From assembly GCF_042643485.1 (NCBI RefSeq), contig NZ_JBHRSJ010000006.1, positions 1 to 64,000 on the forward strand: a stretch of DNA of 64,000 bases, read 5' to 3'. Source of the stretch: Azotobacter bryophylli. Lineage in GTDB: Bacteria > Pseudomonadota > Gammaproteobacteria > Pseudomonadales > Pseudomonadaceae. How positions within the stretch are numbered: position 1 is the stretch's first letter; the number at the start of each line of letters is the position of its first letter. Both the position numbers and the translations under genes were made by a program. Below the pieces are notes generated by a model. It was not told the origin of the DNA, did no database searches, and worked only from the letters and a program-made list of their open reading frames with translations. Below are positions 40,001 to 50,169 of this stretch, one piece after another.

Positions 40001-43000
40001 GTCCCGATGCCAGGACAATAGGTCAGCGCCTGGAGACAGGGCTGCAGTTGATCGAGCAGCATCAACAGCTGAACCAAACACTCCCCAGTTGCTGGACATC
40101 CAGCACTCTGGAAGAGTGCCAACGAGGCCTTACTCTGCTAGCCCGACACTCGGAGCAGAAATCCAAACTCGCTCAACCATGGCCGGTAGCGAGCATAATC
40201 CTGTTAAACCAAGGAGTTGATGCGCTAGCCGAGGTAACGAAGCATCAGGAAGCACTGTCAGTCTCCTACTCTGAGGCAATCGAGAAGCTCGACGTCGCCC
40301 AACTGCTGCACGATTGGGAGCTAGCGGAACAGTCCATGTGGCCGAAGTCCTGGCTGATTCAGCGTCGCGTAACCAGGCTGCTGACGAGTACCCAGTCGTC
40401 TCCCGGCACACTTGCAGTCTTGGAAGATCTCCAACGCTGGGTCGAAATACGCAAGCTTCGGGAACGCCTCAATGCAATGGATCCCGGTTCGCATACCGTG
40501 CCGGTATGGCAAGGAGCGAAAACCAACCCAGTCCTCCTCTCGACAGCTATACGCCTGCAGGCAGCGCTGACCGCAGCAACTGAAGGCTGTACCTGGACAG
40601 AGCAAGGGTTCGAGTCTATTGCACAAGGCGAAGCCGGCTCAGCCCTGAAGGAAACGCTTGAGCAGATTCGCAGTCTCCAAGCGCTCGAAGCAGAGATTGC
40701 ATCGCTCGCCCCCATAGCAGAGAGCACGGGCCGCCTATGGGACGGTCTACAAACACGGGTCGACGCGCTGAGCGCGGCTGTTGCCTTCCAGCGTGCACGC
40801 CGAAGCATTGTTCATGAAGGGCGCCTGGAGGAAGAACACGAACTCGTGGCGTCGGGTAAATGCGGCGATGGGCTCCAAGGGGAATTGAAGCTACTGAGGC
40901 AGCGTGAGGGGATCGAGCAAGAACTGGGCGAGCTGGCCGATCTACGCGATATCACAGCGGGACTCTGGGCGGGCCTACACACCAAGTCCGATGCCGTGGC
41001 CCGGGCTCTTAAATTCCATGGTCATCTGGCAGGTGCCATTGCTGCCCTCGCTCAAACACCCGAGCAAGTCGAGAGTCTTAAGTCCGCGCTGGGGCGACTA
41101 CTTGGAGATGCAAACACGCTTCTCGAACCGGAAGGGCAATTAGGCCTGGCCGGCCAGCAACTGCTCGAAGCCTTAGAGGCGTACATTGCTCAGTCGAGAA
41201 AACTGATCGAGATCGGCCATTTCCTCAAGGAGGACGACACGGACTTCGCCACACTAGAGCTTTCGCAGCAGTCCCAGCATTGCGAGCGACTCGTGCAATC
41301 GGCGCCGGTACTACGCGCCTGGTGCGCTTGGAGAAAGGCTCGCGACGAAGCTTCATCCATTGGTTTGCTTGCACTGGTCGAAGCCCTGGAAGCTGGCGAT
41401 GTCCAGCCAGGGTCGGTACGCAATACCTTTGAAACCAACTACGCCCGCTGGTGGCTGAATACTGCGGTCGACCACGAACCGGTCATTCGCACCTTTGTGA
41501 GTGTCGAGCACGAGCAGCGTATTCGTGATTTCCGGGCCCTGGACGAGCGATTCACGGCGCTGACTCGAGATCTGCTTCGCGCTCGCCTGTGCGCCGAGCT
41601 ACCAACTCAGGACTCGGTCAGCAGGAGCTCGGAGTGGGGGGTCCTGCGTCATGAGATTACGAAGAAAACTCGTCATCTTCCGTTACGCGAATTGATGTCG
41701 CGCATTCCTGATGCGCTTACCAAGCTGACGCCCTGCTTGCTCATGAGTCCACTTTCCATCGCCCAGTACCTCGCCGCCAATGCAAGTGTCTTCGACGTGG
41801 TGATATTCGACGAGGCCTCCCAGATTCCGGTATGGGATGCAATCGGTGCCATTGCCAGAGGTAAGCAAGTGGTCATGGTAGGCGATCCGAAACAGCTGCC
41901 GCCCACATCCTTCTTCGATCGCGCTGAGTCCACCCAAGACGATGAGGATGTGGAGGCTGATCTGGAGAGCATCCTGGATGAGTGCATCAGTGCCAACCTC
42001 CCCGTACGCAATCTCAACTGGCATTACCGCAGCCGGCACGAGAGCCTCATCGCGTTCTCGAACCAGCGTTACTACGAGTCCAAGTTGGTAACGTTCCCCT
42101 CCCCGGTCACGTCTGATCGCGCGGTAAACCTGCACATCATAAACGGGGTCTACGAGAAAGGTGGCGCTCGAACCAACCCTACCGAAGCCAAAGCGCTCGT
42201 GCATGACGTGGTCTCGCGTCTCCGCAGCCCCGGCTTCCGGGAAAGCAAGCTAACTATTGGCGTCGTGACCTTCAATGGCGAACAGCAAAAGCTGATCGAA
42301 GACCTGCTCGATACCGAGCGAAAAAATGATCCGTCGTTGGAGAGCTACTTCGCCGAAACTGAGCTCGAACCTATCTTCGTGAAAAACCTGGAAAGCGTTC
42401 AAGGAGATGAACGCGACATTATGTACTTCTCGATCACTTACGGCCCTGATGCCGCCGGCAATGTCGCGATGAATTTCGGGCCACTGAACAGGACTGGTGG
42501 TGAACGGAGACTCAATGTTGCTGTTACCCGGGCCCGCCATGAACTGAGGGTATTCAGCACACTGCGACCTGAGAAGATCGATCTGGCTCGCACTCAGGCA
42601 TTGGGTGTGCGCGACCTCAAACATTTCCTAGAATTTGCCGAGCGAGGCCCGCGAGCCCTAGCCGAGGTGGACGTTGGCAGCCTCGGCGGATATGACAGTC
42701 CGTTCGAGGAAGCAGTGGCCAATACCTTGCGCCAGAAAGGTTGGCAGGTCGTGACACAAGTGGGGGTTTCAGCTTTCCGCATCGACCTGGGCATCGTTGA
42801 CCCCGATGCCCCTGGTCGCTACTTGGCCGGCATTGAATGCGACGGTGCCACTTACCACCGCAGCGCGACAGCACGCGACCGTGACAAGCTTCGTGAGCAT
42901 GTCCTCCGTGGCCTGGGCTGGGAAATCCTGCGCATCTGGTCAACCGACTGGTGGATTGATGCCGCCGGCACAGCCCAGAAGATCCACGAACGCCTGGAGG

Positions 43001-43749
43001 CATTGCTCGCGAAGAGCCGAGAGCAACGCGCTGCCCGCGACGCGCAAGTAGGGCAGGCTGCTATAGCTGTGGCTGACACCGAAGCTGACGACTACGACAA
43101 CGTTGTCCCCTTCCCGCAAGACAAGGCGCCGGCACAAGAACCAATGGAGCCCTCCCTCGAGACGACGAGCCCAGAGTTAGAAATGCCAACCCAACAATAT
43201 GCTCGTGCAGACGCTGGAGCGTCAGCCTCAAGCACTGGTTTTGGGCTGTATCGAGAGAGCGATCCGCTGACGGCGGTGGAAGGTGTCGATCCAGATGCCT
43301 TTTTCGACTCACGCTACGACTCTACTCTTGAAACGATGGTTACACATGTCATCGAAGAGGAAGGTCCGATCCTCGACACTACCCTAGCCCGCCGCATTGC
43401 TCGTGCACACGGATGGACACGCACCGGCGCCAGGATTCGTGATCGAGTAACCAGCGTGGCCAATCGAAGCCATCGCCAGAACACCGAAGACGTAGGGCAG
43501 TTCTTCTGGCCAGCACGGCAGTCCGACTCAATGGCTGTTACCTTCCGACGTCCTGCCGATGCCGGGAGCATGCGCGCCGTCGATGAAATCTGCAGCCTGG
43601 AGCTAGTGGCTCTTGCACGAGCGCTTGCCGAGCAGCGCTTGGCTGGCGACGAGCTGCTCTATGCTATGGCGCGAGAAATCGGATTGCAGAAAGTTTCTGC
43701 ATCCAGTAGAGCCCGCATAGAAGCGGCAATCAGCCAAATGTTCTCCTGA
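37087..43749 (+). CDS. Giant DUF4011 / superfamily 1 helicase / Vsr-type nuclease / DUF3320 protein, probable antiviral defence
   Basis: A 2220-residue protein with a good ribosome site (AGGAGAAAGGC). In order: a beta-rich N-terminus; a transglutaminase-like segment (GLGTCLDLSLLFCAALE with Cys near 251, then FTKGHAFTGFWL); DUF4011 (LARWQRKLLDLSLRNNLLNFK, from about 411); helicase Walker A GPPGTGKSQTIVNM (about 725); a very long helical insert (about 790-1560); Walker B VVIFDEASQIPVWDA and GDPKQLPPTSFF (about 1575-1610); motif VI NVAVTRARHELR (about 1809). A Vsr/MTES_1575-type nuclease follows (FEEAVANTL ... FRIDLGIVD ... GIECDGATYH ... GWEILRIWSTDWW, about 1872-1955), then DUF3320 near the C-terminus. 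Proteins of this architecture have been reported as stand-alone phage defence genes. Base composition is visibly less GC-rich than in the fix and glg regions. Confidence 0.88.
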   Translation: MSDEVIEQPGSKLPQDTHAIAHSTEPTQTKTVQVHAALVAKLNLADFQNSVPVIRELRLVNDTDQKYTDLELQLTSDPLVFKTKTWHIDALSPGTFLPIPGLDLQIDGALLARLSEAEYAAVVFTLTAKGADEEGRQEVARQEISLELLPRNQWGGLSHLPEMTAAFVQPNDIAIERLLKKAAELLRAQDKDPALNGYSGGSAHAWEIASAIWAAVASYTLDYALPPASFEQSGQKVRGPSHILESGLGTCLDLSLLFCAALEQAGLNPLLVFTKGHAFTGFWLKAEEFSNSAVDDITALRKRIKLNELKLFETTLVTQPSIPPFSYAIERGAQHLAEGQEHAFELALDIRRSRLQRIKPLASGDTSAVAPQQNDGKAASGQELIIELPPALPDEVPAEIDVTSLDPKDRLARWQRKLLDLSLRNNLLNFKAGKKAVRLEAPDPGALEDILASGQQIKLHTRPDLMDGSDPRDQALHEEREREDVRRQHALDALKQREVFVGLPEAELESRLTELYRGARTNLQEGGSNTLFLALGFLTWTREGKKDQRYRAPLILVPVTLERKSARSGFTLVLHDDEPRFNPTLQEMLRQDFELNLGVVEGELPKDEAGLDVAAIWRTVAHAIKDIKGWEISEDVVLSMFSFAKYLMWKDLSERSEALRQSPVVRHLLDTPRDAFNGSGGTFPDERKLDAEYSPQKVFCPLPSDSSQLSAVLSAAQGRDFVLIGPPGTGKSQTIVNMIAQFIAQQKRVLFVSEKIAALDVVYRRLREVGLGEFCLEVHSSKSKKTEVLSQLHSAWEARGTSDAATWQMEAQRLQSLRENLNLYVERLHERYPNGYSIYDAIGVVISNKDLPLIGLSWGSHLQHQPSDMFAMREAADRLEVNAHAVGLNALASHPLHLIGNNDWSPTWQQQVIDAARELIPSIRTVEKANERYAQMAGLPSLPSNATTLQGLSVLAKILPLAAGQDWRFVLRPDARTIGQRLETGLQLIEQHQQLNQTLPSCWTSSTLEECQRGLTLLARHSEQKSKLAQPWPVASIILLNQGVDALAEVTKHQEALSVSYSEAIEKLDVAQLLHDWELAEQSMWPKSWLIQRRVTRLLTSTQSSPGTLAVLEDLQRWVEIRKLRERLNAMDPGSHTVPVWQGAKTNPVLLSTAIRLQAALTAATEGCTWTEQGFESIAQGEAGSALKETLEQIRSLQALEAEIASLAPIAESTGRLWDGLQTRVDALSAAVAFQRARRSIVHEGRLEEEHELVASGKCGDGLQGELKLLRQREGIEQELGELADLRDITAGLWAGLHTKSDAVARALKFHGHLAGAIAALAQTPEQVESLKSALGRLLGDANTLLEPEGQLGLAGQQLLEALEAYIAQSRKLIEIGHFLKEDDTDFATLELSQQSQHCERLVQSAPVLRAWCAWRKARDEASSIGLLALVEALEAGDVQPGSVRNTFETNYARWWLNTAVDHEPVIRTFVSVEHEQRIRDFRALDERFTALTRDLLRARLCAELPTQDSVSRSSEWGVLRHEITKKTRHLPLRELMSRIPDALTKLTPCLLMSPLSIAQYLAANASVFDVVIFDEASQIPVWDAIGAIARGKQVVMVGDPKQLPPTSFFDRAESTQDDEDVEADLESILDECISANLPVRNLNWHYRSRHESLIAFSNQRYYESKLVTFPSPVTSDRAVNLHIINGVYEKGGARTNPTEAKALVHDVVSRLRSPGFRESKLTIGVVTFNGEQQKLIEDLLDTERKNDPSLESYFAETELEPIFVKNLESVQGDERDIMYFSITYGPDAAGNVAMNFGPLNRTGGERRLNVAVTRARHELRVFSTLRPEKIDLARTQALGVRDLKHFLEFAERGPRALAEVDVGSLGGYDSPFEEAVANTLRQKGWQVVTQVGVSAFRIDLGIVDPDAPGRYLAGIECDGATYHRSATARDRDKLREHVLRGLGWEILRIWSTDWWIDAAGTAQKIHERLEALLAKSREQRAARDAQVGQAAIAVADTEADDYDNVVPFPQDKAPAQEPMEPSLETTSPELEMPTQQYARADAGASASSTGFGLYRESDPLTAVEGVDPDAFFDSRYDSTLETMVTHVIEEEGPILDTTLARRIARAHGWTRTGARIRDRVTSVANRSHRQNTEDVGQFFWPARQSDSMAVTFRRPADAGSMRAVDEICSLELVALARALAEQRLAGDELLYAMAREIGLQKVSASSRARIEAAISQMFS

Positions 43750-44113
43750 TGGTCCGCTTTTTGCCGTTTCCGACCCGATGAAGCAGGCAGCTTTGGGTCG
43801 TTTGCCGCTGGTCATATTGAGGGATGTCGAGCATGAAGCGCCGCTTGGCCAGGACTGACTGCCTCCCCAACCTGGGGCCAGATCATCGGATTGACGCGAT
43901 GCCAGCGTCTGCGTACAAAAGGAGCGAGCCCAGCGATAGGGGCGAAACTTGAACCCGTCTGATAGTACGGGTCAGGCCGCCCACAGGAATCCTGGGCTTC
44001 TCTGTTTCTACCGCGATGCCGCGCACCGATCGGTAGCCCCTTCCCCCGGAACCGGGCCGACCACCACGAACATCGTGATAGCCGCTGGGCATGGCACCCT
44101 GCAGCCAGTAGGG

Positions 44114-44256
44114 CTACTTGCCGACGCGGCGCAGCTCGGGCGGCAGCTTCGGCCCGAACGGCGCGCCCGGGGCAAACGGATCGGGTAGCAGGTGCTCGTG
44201 GCTGTGACGGTTGAGTTCCTGCTGTGGCGCCCAGTGCTGCCCTCCAGGCTGAAATT
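44114..44256 (-). pseudogene. Possible 3' remnant of an unrecognised gene
   Basis: On the minus strand a frame reads EFQPGGQHWAPQQELNRHSH, then EHLLPDPFAPGAPFGPKLPP, then ELRRVGK and a stop. It looks like a real C-terminus, but no start or upstream body is present. The surrounding 613 bases between the helicase stop (43749) and the oxidoreductase stop (44363) hold no intact gene that I can support. This may be debris from a rearrangement that joined the helicase and catabolic blocks. Confidence 0.25.
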
Positions 44257-44362
44257 CGCATGCAACTATGCACCCGACAGCTCTGTGCGCCATCCACGAA
44301 GATGGGATGGTATTAATCTGAGTGAAATGCGCCGTCTCGTCTCAGGCGAGCCGGCACAAGAC

Positions 44363-45961
44363 TCAGTGCGTCGGCGCCGGCGCCCGAACGAATTCCGCCG
44401 CTCGCTCTCCGATCATGATGCACGGCGCGTTCGTGTTGCCGCTGATCAGCGTGGGCATGATCGATGCGTCTGCGATGCGCAGATTGTTGACGCCGCGCAC
44501 CTTCAGCTCTGGGTCGACCACGGCCATTGCGTCGATGCCCATCTTGCAGGTGCCGACCGGGTGGAACACGGTGGCGGCGTAGTCGCGTAGGTGCGCCAGC
44601 AGTTGTTCGTCGCTCTGCACCTGGGGGCCGGGAAGCATTTCGGCGCCGCGCAAGGCGTCGAACTCGGGTTGGGCGAGGATGCGGCGAGCGAGCTTCACAC
44701 CTTCGACCAGCACCTTGGCGTCTTCGGGATCGTCGAGGAAGTTGAAGTCGATTTCCAGGCTGCGCCCCGCGCCCAGGCGCACTTCGCCGATGCTTTTCGG
44801 GCGCAGCACGCAGGTGTGGATAGCATAGCCGTGGCCCCACTCGAACAGCCGACCACGGTGGCTGCGATAGCCAGGGACGAAGTGCATCTGCACGTCCGGC
44901 AATTCACCCGCCAGCGGCGTGCGGGCGAAGCCGCCGGCTTCGACGTAATTGGTGGTCAGCCAGCCCATCTTCTGTGCCAGGTACTTGAACGGCGAGGCCA
45001 GTACCTTGGGCAACGAGCCTAAGGAGAAGCCAAGCGACAACGGGTTTTTCGAGCGTACGGTGACCAGGCCATCGATGTGGTCCTGCAGGTTCTTGCCCAC
45101 GCCGGGCAGATCAACCTTGCAGGCCACACCCGCCAGTTCCAGTTCGTCCTTAGGACCGATGCCGGAGTTGAGCAGGATGTGCGGCGAGCCCAACGCGCCG
45201 GCACAGAGAATGGTTTCACGCTCGCAATGCAAGGTGCGCCACTGGCCGCCTTGTTGCAATTCGAGCCCGGTGACGCGGCTGCCGTCGAGCAGCAGGCGGC
45301 CGACCTGGCAGCCGGTGAGTACGGTCAGGTTGGCGCGATCACGCACCGGGTGGACGAAGGCACGGTAGCTGGACAGACGCTTGGCGCCCTTCTGCGTGAC
45401 ATTGTAAAGACCGACGCCTTCGAGGCTGCCGCCATTGAAGTCATCATTACGACGCAGGCCGATGTGTACGCCAGCGCGGATGTAGGTTTCCGACAACGGG
45501 TTGGGATCGCGCGGACGATCCACCAGCAGTTCACCCTGGGTGCCGTGATAGAGCAGCGACTGGCCAAGGCAATTGCCTTCCGAGCGCTTGAAGTAGGGCA
45601 ATACGTCCTGCCAGCCCCAACCGGGGCAGCCGGCGCTTTCCCAACGGTCATAGTCGCTGGCGTCGCCGCGGATGTAGATCATGCTGTTCATCGAACTGGA
45701 ACCGCCCAGAGCCTTACCACGCGGGGTGTGCAAGCTGCGGCCGGCGAGATTCTTCTGCGGCACGGAGAAGTAGTTCCAGCTAAACACCTTGCTCTTGTAC
45801 AGGGTGATGGTGCCGGCCGGGGTCTGCACCCGTGGGCTGGCGTCACTACCACCGGCCTCGATCAGGCACACACTCACGTTCGGGTCGGCGCTCAGGCGGT
45901 TGGCCAGCACGCAGCCGGCCGAGCCGGCACCGACGATCAGGTAGTCGTAGCGGTCGCTCAT
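44363..45961 (-). CDS. GMC-family FAD-dependent oxidoreductase (choline dehydrogenase-like)
   Basis: A 532-residue enzyme of the glucose-methanol-choline family. FAD motif YDYLIVGAGSAGCVLANRLS is at the N-terminus, then the GMC signature HTPRGKALGGSSSMNSMIYIRGDASDYDRW and the second signature GALGSPHILLNSGIG. The catalytic histidine region is FHPVGTCKMG and the end is LRIADASIMPTLISGNTNAPCIMIGERAAEF. It oxidises an alcohol to an aldehyde; the substrate is unknown. The ATG (MSDRYDYL) lies one base from the ABC ATPase stop. It is the last gene of a minus-strand catabolic run. Confidence 0.92.
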   Translation of the reverse strand: MSDRYDYLIVGAGSAGCVLANRLSADPNVSVCLIEAGGSDASPRVQTPAGTITLYKSKVFSWNYFSVPQKNLAGRSLHTPRGKALGGSSSMNSMIYIRGDASDYDRWESAGCPGWGWQDVLPYFKRSEGNCLGQSLLYHGTQGELLVDRPRDPNPLSETYIRAGVHIGLRRNDDFNGGSLEGVGLYNVTQKGAKRLSSYRAFVHPVRDRANLTVLTGCQVGRLLLDGSRVTGLELQQGGQWRTLHCERETILCAGALGSPHILLNSGIGPKDELELAGVACKVDLPGVGKNLQDHIDGLVTVRSKNPLSLGFSLGSLPKVLASPFKYLAQKMGWLTTNYVEAGGFARTPLAGELPDVQMHFVPGYRSHRGRLFEWGHGYAIHTCVLRPKSIGEVRLGAGRSLEIDFNFLDDPEDAKVLVEGVKLARRILAQPEFDALRGAEMLPGPQVQSDEQLLAHLRDYAATVFHPVGTCKMGIDAMAVVDPELKVRGVNNLRIADASIMPTLISGNTNAPCIMIGERAAEFVRAPAPTH

Positions 45962-45962
45962 C

Positions 45963-46783
<821 letters not shown>

Positions 46784-46796
<13 letters not shown>

Positions 46797-47587
46797 GCGG
46801 CAATCCTCAGTCGAAGCAGTCGGAACAGTTGGTCGGTGATCAGCCCGAGCAGGCCGATGATGGCGATGGCGAGGAAGATCACATCCACCTGGAAGCCACG
46901 CATGGCCTTGAGGCTGATGTAGCCCAGGCCGCTCGACGCAGCGACCAGTTCGGCCACCACCAGGTAGGTCCAGGCCCAGCCCATGGTCACTCGCAAGGTG
47001 TCGAGGATGCCCGGTAGCGACGCCGGGCCGAGCACGTGCAGGACCACATCGCAGCGTTTGGCGCCGAGGGTGTAGCTAGCGTTGATCAGATCCTTGGAGA
47101 TGCCGCGCGAGGCGTCGGCGACCATCACCAGTTGCTGGAAGAACACGCCGAAGATGATCACCGCCACGCGCTGCTCCAGACCGATGCCAATCCACAGGAT
47201 GAACAGCGGCACGAAGGAGGTCACCGGCAGGTAGCGGATGAAGTTGACCAGGGGCTCGAGGAACGCCTGGACGATGCGGAAGCTGCCCATCAGCAGGCCT
47301 AGCGGCACCGACACCAGGGACGACACGAGGAAGCCGATCAGCACAACTTCCAGGCTGGCCAGCACGTGCTTGCTCAGGGTGCCGTCACCGGCCAGACGGG
47401 CGCCGGCGGCGAGCACCTCGCCCGGTGTCGGCAGAAACATCGACGGCACCACGCCGCCATAGGACAGACCGGCCCACAGGCCGATCACCAGCAGCCAACA
47501 CAGGCTGCTCGCGCCGAGCATGAGTTTGCCCGGCAGCTCGACTTTTGGTGTCAGGCAGCGCTGCAACCAGGATTTTTGCGTGGCCAT
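46784..47587 (-). CDS. ABC transporter permease, SsuC/TauC type
   Basis: A 267-residue membrane protein with about six hydrophobic segments and the coupling-helix pattern DASRGISKDLINASYTLGAKRCDVVLHVLGPASLPGILDTLRV, typical of the BPD_transp_1 family. It forms the import channel for the small organic substrate bound by the periplasmic protein encoded upstream. It lies 41 bases after the binding-protein stop. Confidence 0.93.
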
Positions 47588-47628
47588 TGCACCACCTCTT
47601 TTTGGAAATTAAACGCGACGCGGATCGA

Positions 47629-48615
47629 TCAGGGCTTGACGAAGCGGGTATCAACCAGGTCTTCGTACTTCACGGTGTAAGGCTTGCCCTGCAGGCTGCT
47701 CCAGGTCTCGTTGGCCAGACTGATAATGCCGGCGATGTCGCCCGACTGGCCGGGCACGCCGAGCAGCTTCTCGCTCATGGCCTGGTCGTAGAACCTGACG
47801 CCCTTGGCGGCTTCGGCCAAGTCTTCGGGTTTGGAGAGGTAGCCGCCCACGCCCTTGGCCATGATTTCGTAGGCCTCCTTGGGATGGGTCTTGGTGTACT
47901 CGACCGCCTTGTACAGGCCGGCGACCAGCGCCTTGACATCTTCCGGCTGCTTCTCGATCACGTCGCAGCCCAGAGCCACCACGTCGACGATCACGCCGGG
48001 AGTGGTGCTGCTGTCGACCAGCACATTGCCAGCGCCTTTCTGTTTGACGGTGGTCAGGTTGGGCTCCCAGGTCACGGCAGCTGGCACGCGACCGGCGATG
48101 AAAGCCGAAGCAGCGTCGTCGGCGGTCATGTTCTGCACCTCGACGTCGGCCATGGTCATGCCCTGCCGTTTGAGCAGGTAGGACAGCCAGAACTGCGAGA
48201 CCGAGCCTTCGTTGACGGCGACCGGCTTGCCCTTCAGGCCCTTGATATCGGCGATGTCCTTACTCACCACCAGGCCGTCGCCACCGTGTGATTCATCCAG
48301 GGCGGCGACCGCCTTGAAGCAAAAATCCTTGGAGCGATACTTGAGGATCTCGTCGATGGTCGAAGCCGAGCCGGAAAGTTTTCCCGAGGCCTGCGCAGCC
48401 ATGTACATCGAAGCTTCCTCGATGGTGGTCAGTTCCAGGTCCAGGCCGGCGTCCTTGAAGTAGCCAAGGTCACGGGCTAGGTACAAGGTGCCGTAGCCGA
48501 CCCAAGTGGTGTGGCCGATGGACAGCTGGCCGGCCTGGGCCGTGGCGACCATGCCAGCGGCCAGTGCAGTGCACGTGAGTGAACGGACGATACGGTGGCG
48601 CAAGGACTTTTTCAT
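47629..48615 (-). CDS. ABC transporter substrate-binding protein (NMT1/TauA-like)
   Basis: A 328-residue periplasmic protein with a signal peptide (MKKSLRHRIVRSLTCTALAAGMVATAQA before GQLS). The mature domain has IGHTTWVGYGTLYLARDLGYFKDAGLDLELT, IKGLKGKPVAVNEGSVSQFWLSYLL and AFIAGRVPAAVTWEPNLT, the NMT1/TauA/SsuA pattern. The ligand cannot be read from the sequence, but the neighbouring amine-oxidising enzymes suggest an amine or amino acid derivative. The start MKKSL at 48615 excludes a 20-residue extension without a signal. Confidence 0.92.
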   Translation of the reverse strand: MKKSLRHRIVRSLTCTALAAGMVATAQAGQLSIGHTTWVGYGTLYLARDLGYFKDAGLDLELTTIEEASMYMAAQASGKLSGSASTIDEILKYRSKDFCFKAVAALDESHGGDGLVVSKDIADIKGLKGKPVAVNEGSVSQFWLSYLLKRQGMTMADVEVQNMTADDAASAFIAGRVPAAVTWEPNLTTVKQKGAGNVLVDSSTTPGVIVDVVALGCDVIEKQPEDVKALVAGLYKAVEYTKTHPKEAYEIMAKGVGGYLSKPEDLAEAAKGVRFYDQAMSEKLLGVPGQSGDIAGIISLANETWSSLQGKPYTVKYEDLVDTRFVKP

Positions 48616-48728
48616 GAAGCACTCCCACAGCCTGTTGGCTCGCTTTTGGTTTTGCGTGGGGCAGGAATTGGCCAATGGCCCAAGGGGTCTTGCGGGCCGG
48701 CCTCGTCGGGCCGGCGCCTGGTTCTTGC

Positions 48729-48748
48729 ACCGCCCTCTGCGGGGCGGT
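48729..48748 (-). terminator. Hairpin after the aminotransferase gene
   Basis: ACCGCCC-CGCAGA-GGGCGGT forms a 7-base stem just after the aminotransferase stop, 113 bases before the binding-protein start. There is no T-run, so it may be a processing or partial termination site that separates expression of the transporter from the enzymes. Confidence 0.45.
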
Positions 48749-48754
48749 TTCGAG

Positions 48755-50128
48755 TCACAGCAGGTTCAGGTCGCGGGCGGTGCGGTCCACCGCGCGGCGG
48801 GTCTTCTCCACGAGTTCGTCGAGTTCGGCGTGGGTGGCGACTAATGCCGGTGCCATGATCATCCGGCCCAAGGTCGAACGGATGATCAGGCCTTCGTCGA
48901 AGCCGACGGTGCGGCAGTGCCAGGCTATGTCGTTCTCGTTGGCGAAGCGTTTGCGCGTAGCCTTGTCCTCCGTAAATTGCAGCGCGGCGACCAAGCCGGC
49001 GCCCTGCACCTCGCCGATCAGCGGGTGTTCAGCGAAGGTGTCGCGCAGCAGCTTCTGCAGGTACGGGCCGCTGTCGCTCTTCACCGTCTCGATGATCTTC
49101 TCGTCACGCAGCGCAGTGAGGTTGGCGATGGCAACGGCGGCGGCCACCGGATGCCCGGAGTAGGTCAGGCCATGGGCGAACACACCGCCCTGCTGCACCA
49201 GAACCTCGGCCATGCGCGCGCTGAGCACCAAGCCGCCCATGGGGATGTAGCCGCTGGTCAGGCCCTTGGCGATGGTCAGGGTGTCCGGCTCGAAACCGAA
49301 ATACTGATGGGCGAACCATTCGCCGGTACGACCGAAGCCGCCGATCACTTCATCGGCGCACAGCAGTACGTCGTACTCGCGACAGATGCGCTGGACCTCC
49401 CCCCAGTAGCTGGCCGGCGGGAATATCATGCCGCCGGCGCCTTGGAAGGGTTCGGCGACGAAGGCGGCGACGTTTTCCGCACCCAATTCGAGAATCTTCG
49501 CTTCCAGTTCACGGGCAGCCTTGAGGCCGAATTCGTCTTCGCTCAGGTCACCACCTTCGGCGAAGTAGTAGGGCTCACCGATGTGAGCGAAGTCCGGCAG
49601 CATGCCACCCATCTCGTGCATGAAGCCCATGCCGCCGAGGGCGGTGCTGCCCAGGGTCGAGCCGTGGTAGCCGTTCCAGCGGCCGATCATGACCTTCTTC
49701 TGCGGCTTACCGAGGATCTGCCAGTAGCGGCGCACGCTGCGGATCAGCACCTCGTTGGCCTCAGAACCGGAGTTGGTGTAGATGGCGTGGCTGTAGTGCG
49801 CCGGTAGCAAGCTGAAAAGCAGCTCCGACAGCTCTACAACCCGCGGGTGGGTGGTGTGAAAAAACAGGTTGTAGTACGGCAGCTCTTGCAACTGGCGCGT
49901 GGCGGCAGCGTTGAGATCGGCACGACCGTAGCCGAGGGCGGTGCACCACAGACCGGACATACCGTCCAGGTAGCGTTTGCCCTCGGTGTCCCACAGGTTC
50001 AGGCCCTGCCCCTTAGCGATCACCAGTGCCCCTTTCTCGTTTAGCGCCTTCTGGTCGAGGAAGGCGTGGATGTGGTGCGCCGCATCCAGTGCCTGATATT
50101 CCTTTGTGGTGTGGCTTGGGGCAGTCAT
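48755..50128 (-). CDS. Class III aminotransferase, SpuC-like (diamine/omega-amine:pyruvate)
   Basis: A 457-residue PLP enzyme. Seen: GLWCTALGYGRADLNAAATRQLQELPYYNLFFHTTHP, VMIGRWNGYHGSTLGSTALGGM, the PLP aspartate in LLCADEVIGGFGRTGEWFAHQ and the Schiff-base lysine in LTIAKGLTSGYIPMGG. The pattern resembles SpuC, the putrescine/cadaverine:pyruvate aminotransferase of Pseudomonas. With the aldehyde dehydrogenase upstream it would convert an amine to an aldehyde and then an acid. A good ribosome site (AGGAG) precedes the ATG. Confidence 0.92.
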   Translation of the reverse strand: MTAPSHTTKEYQALDAAHHIHAFLDQKALNEKGALVIAKGQGLNLWDTEGKRYLDGMSGLWCTALGYGRADLNAAATRQLQELPYYNLFFHTTHPRVVELSELLFSLLPAHYSHAIYTNSGSEANEVLIRSVRRYWQILGKPQKKVMIGRWNGYHGSTLGSTALGGMGFMHEMGGMLPDFAHIGEPYYFAEGGDLSEDEFGLKAARELEAKILELGAENVAAFVAEPFQGAGGMIFPPASYWGEVQRICREYDVLLCADEVIGGFGRTGEWFAHQYFGFEPDTLTIAKGLTSGYIPMGGLVLSARMAEVLVQQGGVFAHGLTYSGHPVAAAVAIANLTALRDEKIIETVKSDSGPYLQKLLRDTFAEHPLIGEVQGAGLVAALQFTEDKATRKRFANENDIAWHCRTVGFDEGLIIRSTLGRMIMAPALVATHAELDELVEKTRRAVDRTARDLNLL

Positions 50129-50169
50129 TGCAAAGCTCCTGTGTTCTGTTCGGCTCTGATGGCCATGGC

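Noticed and set aside
43812..44297. 161-residue minus-strand frame after the helicase
   Set aside because: Arg/Ala-rich composition without a domain, and the more protein-like remnant lies in another frame.
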